Positions 56,990 through 64,000 of a stretch of DNA of 64,000 nucleotides are shown one piece after another. This stretch comes from Ovis canadensis (taxonomy: Eukaryota > Chordata > Mammalia > Artiodactyla > Bovidae): NCBI RefSeq assembly GCF_042477335.2, contig NC_091263.1, positions 70,302,501-70,366,500 on the forward strand, written 5' to 3'. The notes beneath the pieces are model-generated. The model saw only the letters and a program-made list of their open reading frames with translations. It was not told the DNA's origin and did not search any database. The translations under genes and the position numbers were made by a program. Position 1 is the first letter of the stretch. Each line of letters starts with the position of its first letter.

Positions 56990-57155
56990 CTAGACGCACC
57001 ACGTCGCCACAGTCAGGGTCATGAGCAACTTGTAATAAAGTCTCTTCCACATCTCTGTTTTTTCCAGGAGGGTCCATAATATGATTTATTTGCTGTTGTA
57101 AGGTTTTGGGCAATGTCATTAGCTGAGTGAATTGTCCTTCTGGGCTTTTATCGAT
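56990..57155 (-). CDS. Exon of the unrecognised minus-strand gene
   Basis: 166-bp exon. A long pyrimidine tract and CCCTTAG precede 57155; the donor is CTAG|GTATGT after 56990. Open in phase 0: begins IDKSPEGQFTQLMTLPKTLQ, continues with QQINHIMDPPGKNRDVEETL and ends DPDCGDVVRL plus one base, which joins the 55730 exon as GGG (G). It is hydrophilic with a likely helical QQQINHI segment. The protein must begin upstream; I found no convincing further exon between 57156 and 64000, so the 5' part is probably beyond the window or in very short exons. I do not recognise the family. Confidence 0.8.
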
Positions 57156-58759
57156 CTAAGGGAAAAAAAAAATTTGTTGATGTCTATGGAAGTGCTTTGA
57201 TTGCTGTAACTATTCAAAGACACAAAGCTTCTTCTTAAAACCATACAAAGTGAATATGAATTCACCTTCTGGACTAGGCAGTGTGCTAAGGAGACTTTCT
57301 CCTTTCTGAAACTGAATGCCTAAATGTTAAGGAGTCTCAGCTCCTTCAAACAAGCCAATACTTCTCTGTTTGTACCTAAGAACACAAATTTCTTTCAAGA
57401 ATCAATTTGTGACTCTCAGTTAAAAAATTTTTTTCTATTTGTCCTAAATCCAGTAGTTAAGTGAAGATTCAGGTAAAACTGACACCCCAGCAAATCAAGC
57501 ACTCATTTTAAACACAGGGACACACAGTAACATGGCCAGGATCACACAGCCAATCAGAGAGTGGGATCTAAACTTGTGTCTCCTGTCTCAACTGTAGGAA
57601 TAAACTGATGACAGAGACCAACCTTTATTCACCTTTAATCCCCTGGCACATAGTAGGTACTGAAAAAGCAGTGGCTGAATAAGGGGATGAATAACTGTAC
57701 CAATAAATCTTAGCTGTCATTATTTCTTAAACAACAGTAAGTTACACCAATGGTTTTTGTTCCTAATGTATTCTAAAATATATCAAGTTTAAAGATAAAC
57801 ACAGAAATAAAACATATGTAAAACTATGCATTAGACTTTACTTGGATACCTTTGGATCAAAATTTAGCCACAGAGCTGGGTCCACACCCAGCTTCCCTAA
57901 CTCTTAGTCTAATATACTTTACTTCATGGAACTAAATTTTTCCAAAATCGCATAAACATCGACTGCCTGCCAAGGTGAGTAGCAGTGTCAGTGCCCTCAA
58001 CAGCTCATCACATTATTCTCTAGTAACAATGTCGTGTGTTCTTCTAACAAGTGTTAGGTTTTAACTTAAAGGGAACAGTAAGAAACGAAATTAGACAAAA
58101 GAATGTACTCAGTTTTAGATTCAGATTTTTCAGGTATGACCACCCTTCTTGATGATCAGAATTCATGCACTCTACCATTTTTTTTCATTAAACAAATATT
58201 TAATGAGTACATGCCTAATGTCTGGATTTTCTAGTTTTATCTATAAAGTCTTTGCAGAAAAAAATAAAATGCTATTAATAAGAGGCTCCGCTAAGGTGAA
58301 GGGTTTCTTTAACCTAAATGTTTCATACTAATCATTGAGATGTTCCTAAATTCACAGGATTCAATCTCTACTTGTCTTTCGCTAGATAAATGACCCCAAA
58401 ATGTGAATATTTTATAAAATATGCTAGAAATGACGTTTATAGACTCATGTTTTGGGGCCGAGGATTGAGATTAGTTAATAGGCTCTTATATTTCTCTAAG
58501 TCTTTACCTATGAAACTTCCAGGAATTTCAGAGATGCCAAAATGGCTTGAGTAATATGAGGAATGAGAAAACAGCATTTGTCACTGCTTTCTCTGGAGCA
58601 AACAAATGCACTGGAGTTTTTGCTTCAAAGTATGTGTTTAAAGACAAAATATTAGGTGACATGTTCAAAGAAGCTGCAAAATTCTAATCATCCTTACTCT
58701 TTGGTTCTCATTAAAATACGAATGTGAAAGCAGTTAAATTATGAGTCACATTGCATTTT
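57156..58759. other. AT-rich DNA, probably intronic
   Basis: Apart from a MIR at about 57510-57600 (AGGATCACACAGCCAATCAG) and an L2/MIR tail (GGCACATAGTAGGTACTG near 57645), nothing is recognised. Since the exon at 57155 needs an upstream partner, this is presumably intron. Confidence 0.5.
57510..57600 (+). repeat. MIR fragment
   Basis: CATGGCCAGGATCACACAGC and AGTGGGATCTAAACTTGTG. Confidence 0.65.
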
Positions 58760-59015
58760 AACAGCAGATATGGAAAAGCCCACCTGTTATATGACTCCAT
58801 CTACAGAAGTGTCTGGAACAGGCAAATCCATGGAGCAGAGAGTAGCTTAGTGGCTGCCTGGGGGAGGGGAAGCTAGGGACTGCTAATGGCAATGGAGTTT
58901 CTTTTCGGAGTGATAAAAATATTCTAAAATCAGATAGAGGTGATGGTTGCACACCTCTGTGAAGAGACTAAAAACCACCAAATTTTATGCTATGTAAATT
59001 ATATCTCAACATGGC
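58760..59015 (+). mobile_element. Old L1 3' end, sense
   Basis: AGTGTCTGGAACAGGCAAAT, TTAGTGGCTGCCTGGGGGAG, GGTGATGGTTGCACACCTC, GTAAATTATATCTCAACATG. Confidence 0.82.
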
Positions 59016-59544
59016 CTGATGTTTTTAAAAACAGATATAGGCATATGACAGTGGCTGCTGTGTTGTACCAACCAGATCCTGCTTCAGGGCCAAGGCACTC
59101 ATTCCGCTACCTGCTGGGAAAGCTGGCTGACTCCCTCTCTCGGAGTGCCTCCTAGAACTGGGTACAGCCAAGGGAGCTGCCTGTTTCCAAAGACTGGAAA
59201 ATGCAGGGCTTTGAAGGCTTGGCCTCCTTCCTCCAAGCGGGGACAGCTCAGAAGGGCCATCAAGTTCCACAGTGCCAGCACACGATCAATCAGACGATGT
59301 CTTCATTTCAAAACTCCCCAATCCTGATCCTACACAATTGGTACCAAGAGTAGTCCTAGAAAGCATACTGTTCAGATGGTACACTGGCGCTGTCCCGACG
59401 GAGAAGGCCAAGCGGAAGTCTCTGAAGCTGCCATTCTCACCCTCTCGTCAAAAGAGCAATGAGAAAAGAAAACCACACCCCAGGAGAAATGGCAAAGACT
59501 GAGGTCACATGTAGACCTAAAGGATACAGGGTGTGATGTTTCAC
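59016..59544. other. Unclassified, possibly repeat-derived
   Basis: ATTGGTACCAAGAGTAGTCC and AGATGGTACACTGGCGC recall an old interspersed repeat, but I cannot name it. The plus frame 59272-59502 is basic but without a family match. Confidence 0.35.
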
Positions 59545-59877
59545 TGTATATGTCAACTTGGCTGGGCTACAGGGCCCAGGTGCCTGGTCAAACTTTAGTC
59601 CAGATGTTACTGTAAAGGCGTCTTTTTAGATGTAATTCACATTGAAGCCAGCAGACACTGAATAGCAGAAGACCCCTTTTAATGTGGACAGACCTCATCC
59701 TGTCAGTTGAAGACCTTGAGAAGAAAGACTAAAGTTCCCCGAGGCAGAAGGTCTGCCTCCAGACTGCCCTTGGACTCAAGAGAACAGCAGACTCCTCCCT
59801 GGGTCTCCAGCTGGACCTGCAAATTCCAAACTTGCCGACCCTCACAATGGAGCGAGCCAATTATCTTGTGTAATCTC

Positions 59878-60186
59878 ATGCTGGTCCACTACATCAATGA
59901 CATGTTGCTACTGCCACCTGGTGAGTAGTAAGGGGCAAGGACATCGGCGGCCTTGGCAGCTGTATGCACTCCGAAGGGTAAAAGACAAACTCCATGAAGT
60001 CTCAGGAGCCCAACGCAGCAGGGAAGTCTTCAGGGGTCAAGAGATCTGGAGCATGCTGGGACATCCTCTCCAAAGTAAAGATCAACTGAGGAAATCTCTA
60101 TCTCTCATCACTAAGAAAGAATTGCGCCGACAGGCCTCTTCAGGTTTCGAGGAAAGATAATGCAGACATGCAATGAGAACGGAATG

Positions 60187-60187
<1 letters not shown>
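59878..60187 (+). pseudogene. Decayed endogenous retrovirus pol (RT) fragment
   Basis: About 310 bp of retroviral reverse-transcriptase text with no LTR, gag or env. Visible marks are a degenerate YxDD-type box (LVHYINDML at about 59882-59908, one aspartate position replaced by N), then, in a shifted frame, RSGACWDILSKVK (about 60034-60072) and ITKKELRR (about 60106-60129). This is the order and spacing seen after the catalytic box in gamma/epsilon-like mammalian ERV polymerases, but with a shortened middle. Stops and frame changes make it non-functional. Inserted inside an old non-coding repeat just before its (CT)n tail. Assignment rests on motif memory. Confidence 0.68.
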
Positions 60188-60220
<33 letters not shown>

Positions 60221-60222
60221 GA
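60188..60222 (+). repeat. (CT)n(TA)n microsatellite
   Basis: CT units directly followed by TA units; natural tail of the flanking old repeat. Confidence 0.9.
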
Positions 60223-60517
60223 AAAAAGAACATTCAGAGGAAAATAAAAATTCAACAGATCTGTTGGAATATCAATTCAAACAATTATTCTGGAAAGCAG
60301 AACAAAAAAACTAAAGAAACAGGAATGAGGGGAAAAAAAAAATAACCAGACAAGGAGGTCCAACAACTGATAGGAATTCTAGAAAAAAAATGAAGACAAT
60401 GGATCTGAAGGAATGGTAGAAGAGAATTTCGTTACAGAAATGAAAAAATGATTTCCTAGAACTGAACATCGTGCATTTCCAGAACAGAGTCACAAAGTGC
60501 CAGAATAACGTGTAAAA

Positions 60518-60642
60518 ACCAGGGGAATTTCCTGAAGGCTCAGTGGCGAGCACACTTCCACTGCAGGGGCACAGGTTCCATCCCTGGTCAGGGAACCAAG
60601 ATCCCGCAAGACTCGTGGTGTGGCCGAACGAAACACAAATAG
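60518..60642 (+). mobile_element. CHR SINE, short form
   Basis: GGGGAATTTCCTGAAGGCTC, CACTGCAGGGGCACAGGTTC, CCTGGTCAGGGAACCAAGAT, GTGTGGCCGAACGAAA. Confidence 0.9.
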
Positions 60643-60789
60643 CAACAATGACGAAAAAGCATACACAAGGCAAAAGCAAATCATCATGAAATTTGAGAAT
60701 ACTGGAAAAAAAGGAAAAAATACTAAGTAGTATCAGAGAGATAAAAAGATCACATCCAAAGAACAGGGAATCTGAATACTGCTGGACCT

Positions 60790-60925
60790 TTCTGTTTTAA
60801 TATGTTGGCTGTGCCCCTGAGCATGTGGGACCCTAGTTCCCCAACCAGGGGTCAAATCCAGGTAGGGTCAAATCTCTGCACTGCAAGGCGGATTTTTAAC
60901 CAGGGGACCACTAGGGAAGTCCCTG
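60790..60925 (-). mobile_element. CHR SINE, short form, antisense
   Basis: TTGGCTGTGCCCCTGAGCAT to GGACCACTAGGGAAGTCCC, with a small internal duplication of GGGTCAAAT(C) at about 60850-60872. Confidence 0.9.
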
Positions 60926-61374
60926 TTGGACTTTTTAGTGCAACAGAAGAAACTAGAAGAAATAAAGCCATGGCTTAAAAAACTTCTGAGGGAAAATTAC
61001 TTCCAGCCTAGAATCTGATGTCTAACCTAAACCCATCCATCAGTTTAAGAGTAGAATTTCCAGATGTACAGGATCTCAAAAATTTTACCTCTTTCACAAG
61101 TACACATTTTAGTACTTAAAAATATAAACTGTGAAAGAGGAAAAATTCAAGAAAACCAAAAATTAGCAAAAGGAGAGGGGAAGAAATTCTTAGGTGATGA
61201 GGAAACAAAGCTTCGGAGAAGAGCTGTGCAGCGTGTCTAGAAAGCAGCCAGTCATGAAAGGAACTGGGGACACAGGACTCCAGGAAGAATGTCCCCAGGA
61301 AAAGCAAGAAACAGAGAAAACACCTGATATGTTTGTCTACAATGTAAGATGTTTCATAGATTTGTAGGAGAGTT

Positions 61375-63872
61375 TCAGGGTGAATTAGTTACACGTATGT
61401 ACAAAATACAAGACCTTCTAGAACCAACATCAAAAGAAGATGTCCTTTCCATCATAGGGGACTGGAATGTAAAAGTAGAAAGGCAGGAGATAGCTGGAGT
61501 AACAGGCAAGTTTGGCCTTGGAGCACAAAATGAAGCAGGGCAAAGGCTAACAGAGTTTTGCCAAAGAACGCACTGGTCATAGCAAACACCATCTTCCAAC
61601 AAAACAAGAGACGACTCTACACATGGACATCACCAGACCGTCAATACTGAAGTCATGTGGATTATATTCTTTGTAGCCAAAGATGAAGAAGCTCTATACA
61701 GTCAGCAAACACAAGATCTGAAGCTGACTATAGCTCAGATCATCAGCTCCTTATTGCAAAATTCAGACTTAAATTGAAGAAAGTAGGGAAAACCACTAGG
61801 CCATTCAGGTATGACCTAAATCAAATCCTTTTATGATTATACAGTGGAAGTGAGAAAGAGATTTAAGGGACTAGATCTGGTAGACAGAGTGCCTGAAGAA
61901 CTATGCACAGAGGTCAGTAACACTGTACAGGAGGTGGTGACCAAGACCATCCCCAAGAAAAATAAATGAAACAAAGCAAAATGGTTCTCTGAGGAGGGCT
62001 CACAAATAGCTGAGGAAAGAAGAGAAGCAAAAGGCAAAAGACAAAGGGAAAGATACACCCATCTGAATGCAGGCTTCCGAGGAACAGCAAGGAGAGGTAA
62101 GAAAGCCTGCCTCAGGGATCAGGGCAGAGAAACAGGAAAACAGAGTGGGAAAGACTAGAGAGCTCCTAGAGAAAATCAGAGAGACCAAGGGGACATTTCA
62201 TGCGAAGATGGGCACAATAAAGGACAGAAATGGTAAGGAACTAGAAGAAGCAGAGAGATTAAGAAGAGGTGGCAGGAATGCATGGAAGAACTGTACAAGA
62301 AAGGTTTTTAATGACCCAGATAACCCAGACCATGGTGTGGTCACTCACCTAGAGCCAGACATCCTGGATGTGAAGTCAAGTGGGCCTTAGGACGCATTAT
62401 AACAAACAAAGCTAGTGTAGGTGATGAAATTTCAGCTGAGCTATTTCAAATCCTAAAAGGTGATGCTGGTAAAGTACTGCACTCAATATGCCAGCAAATT
62501 TGGAAAACTCAGAAGTGGCCACAGGACTGGAAAAGGTCAGTTTTCATTCCAATCCCAAAGAAAGGCAACACCAAAGAATGCTCAAACTATCACACAATTG
62601 TACTCATTTCACACACTAGCAAAGTAATGCTCAAAATTCTCCAAGTGAGGCTTCAACAGTACCTGAACCAAGAACTCCCAGGTGTTCAAGCTGCATTTAG
62701 AAAAAGAAGAGGAGCCAGATATCAAATTGTCAACATCTGTTGGAGCATAGAAAAAGCAAGAGAATTCCAGAAAAACATCTACTTCTGCTCCATTGATGAC
62801 ACCAAAGCCTTTGACTGTATGGATCACAACAAACTATGGAAAATTCTTAAACAGATGGAAATACCAGACCACCTTACCTGCCTCTTGAGAAATCTGTATG
62901 CAAGTCAAGAAGCAACAGTTAGAACCAGACATGAACCAATGGATTGGTTCAAAACTGGGAAAGGAGTATGTCAAGGCTGTATATTGTCACCCTGCTTATT
63001 TAACTTATATGCAGAGTATATCATGAGAAACGCTGGGCTGGATGAAGTACAAGCTGGAATCAAGACTTCTGTGAGAAATATCAATAACCTCAGATATGCA
63101 GATGACACCACCCTTATGGCAGAAAAGAGGAACTAAAGAGCCTCTTGATGAAAGTGAAAGAGGAGAGTGAAAAAGCTGGGTTAAAATTCAACATTCAAAA
63201 CACTAAGATCACGGCATCCCATCCCATCACTTTCTGGTAAATAGGGAAAAAATGGAAACAGTGACAGACTTTATTTTCTTGGGCTCCAAAATCACTGCAG
63301 ATGGTGACTGCAGCCATGAAACTGAAAGATGCTTGCTCCTTGGAAGAAAAGCTATGACAAACTAGACAGCATATTAAAAAGCAGAGACATCACTTTGCTG
63401 ACAAAGGTCTGTCTAGTCAAAGCTATGGCTTTTTCAGTAGTCATGTAGAGATGTGAGAGTGTGACCATAAAGAAGGCTGAGCACTGAAGAACTGATGCTT
63501 TTGATCTGTGGTGCTGGCAAAGACTCTTGAGAGTCCCCTGGACTGCAAGGAGATTAAACCAGTTCATCCTAAAGGAAATCAGTCCTGAATATGCACTGGA
63601 AGGACTGATGCTGAAGCTAGAGCTTTAATACTTTCATCATGTGATGCGAAGAGCTGGCTCATTGGAATAGACTCTGATGCTGGGAAAGACTGAGGGCAGG
63701 AGGAGAAGGGGGTTGCAGAGGATGAGATGGTTGGATGGCATCATTGACTAAATGCATGTGAGTTTGAGTAAATTCAAGGAAACTCAAACAGTGAAGGGCA
63801 GGGAAACCTGGAGTGCTGCAGTTCATGGGGTCGCAAAGAGTCAGACATGACTTAGCAACTGAACAACAACAT
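61375..63872 (+). mobile_element. BovB LINE, 2.5 kb, longest copy here
   Basis: It retains part of the apurinic-type endonuclease (SIIGDWNVKVERQE then IAGVTGKFGLG at about 61445-61535) and the linker (GKTRELLEKIRETKGTFHAK at about 62145-62200). The RT follows: SKVMLKILQVRLQQYLN, GVCQGCILSPCLFNLYAEY and RYADDTTLMAE at 63090-63122, then the C-terminal domain and an old-type GAACAACAAC tail. The longest open piece is 62627-63136 (169 codons). Frameshifts, including one just after the catalytic box, and stops inactivate it. It is missing only about the first quarter of a full BovB. Confidence 0.95.
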
Positions 63873-64000
63873 AGAAATCAAGAAAGTCAGAAAAAATGGA
63901 CTGATTAACTCCAAGAAAAACAAAGTTGTACTGGAAACTAAATTTCACAGTAGTGTATCTCAGCAGTGAAAAAAGCCAATTGTCCTAATAAGGTAAATAT
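63873..64000 (+). mobile_element. Probable continuation of the HAL1/L1 repeat
   Basis: ATAGAAATCAAGAAAGTCAG and A-rich text fit the old repeat interrupted by BovB; too short for certainty. The window ends here. Confidence 0.4.

Larger units (their letters stand above)
59545..60225 (+). mobile_element. Ancient LTR/MER-type repeat, split by a pol scrap
   Basis: TGTCAACTTGGCTGGGCTAC, GGTGCCTGGTCAAACTTTAG, TGGGTCTCCAGCTGGACC, GAGCCAATTATCTTGTG, then after the insertion the typical (CT)n(TA)n tail at about 60188-60222. Family name uncertain. The tail is separated from the body by the segment at 59878-60187. Confidence 0.55.
60226..61374 (+). mobile_element. HAL1/L1 ORF1-region repeat, split by CHR and BovB
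   Basis: Ordered landmarks: GATAGGAATTCTAGAAAAAA, ATCATCATGAAATTTGAGAA, GAGGGAAAATTACTTCCAGC, GGATCTCAAAAATTTTACC, GCGTGTCTAGAAAGCAGCC. It is the same family as 54330-54830, in the same orientation. Insertions: CHR (plus), CHR (minus) and the BovB from 61375; it probably resumes after 63872. Confidence 0.65.

Noticed and set aside
62627-63136. Reverse-transcriptase frame as a possible active gene
   Set aside because: It is an internal piece of a truncated BovB with frameshifts before and after; no intact ORF.

Overview
This is a gene-poor stretch of ruminant (bovid, most likely Bos-type) nuclear DNA. The assignment rests on its mobile elements: ten BovB (RTE-type) LINE segments, many Bov-tA/Bov-A2 SINEs (tRNA-Glu head plus BovB-derived body), cetartiodactyl CHR SINEs and a young bovine-type L1 3' end. 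Older mammal-wide L1, HAL1, L2 and MIR copies lie beneath them. There are no bacterial-style operons, CRISPR arrays or RNA genes.

Layout. 1-8.3 kb: BovB and old L1 copies, heavily nested. 8.6-9.8 kb: a broken retrocopy of the C-terminal part of the RNA methyltransferase METTL16. 10-20 kb: mostly single-copy DNA with scattered CHR, Bov-tA and MIR copies. 20.1-22.7 kb: a sense L1 sitting inside an antisense L1. 22.8-32 kb: L2, MIR and Bov-tA, a BovB tail, a young L1 tail and long single-copy stretches. 32.0-32.6 kb: a full-length, still open retrocopy of ribosomal protein RPL23A with poly(A) tail and an 11-bp target duplication. 33.1-35.3 kb: one antisense L1 split by two CHR SINEs, one Bov-tA and a BovB with an AT-rich block. 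35.7-39.6 kb: an L2 carrying a Bov-tA, a MIR and two opposite BovB copies. 40-47 kb: L1, MIR, BovB, Bov-tA and LTR-like remnants.

47.1-57.2 kb is the only region with support for a normal intron-containing gene. Three minus-strand exons (57155-56990, 55730-55668, 47211-about 47080) have good splice sites, compatible phases, a stop codon and a polyadenylation signal. They form the 3' end of a protein-coding gene that I could not name; upstream exons were not found and probably lie beyond the window. 58.7-64 kb holds L1, LTR-like and HAL1 repeats, a decayed endogenous-retrovirus pol scrap, and a 2.5-kb BovB that still carries endonuclease and reverse-transcriptase remnants.

Functionally, the LINEs are the engine. 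L1-type machinery explains the retrocopies (poly(A), target duplications), BovB explains the Bov-tA/Bov-A2 expansion through the shared 3' tail, and successive insertions give a readable relative chronology (L2 and MIR, then old L1/HAL1, then CHR, BovB and Bov-tA). I see no new protein-coding system. The points most worth checking are the open RPL23A retrocopy, the unnamed minus-strand gene, the duplicated-head SINE subfamily, the pol scrap and the inverted BovB pair.
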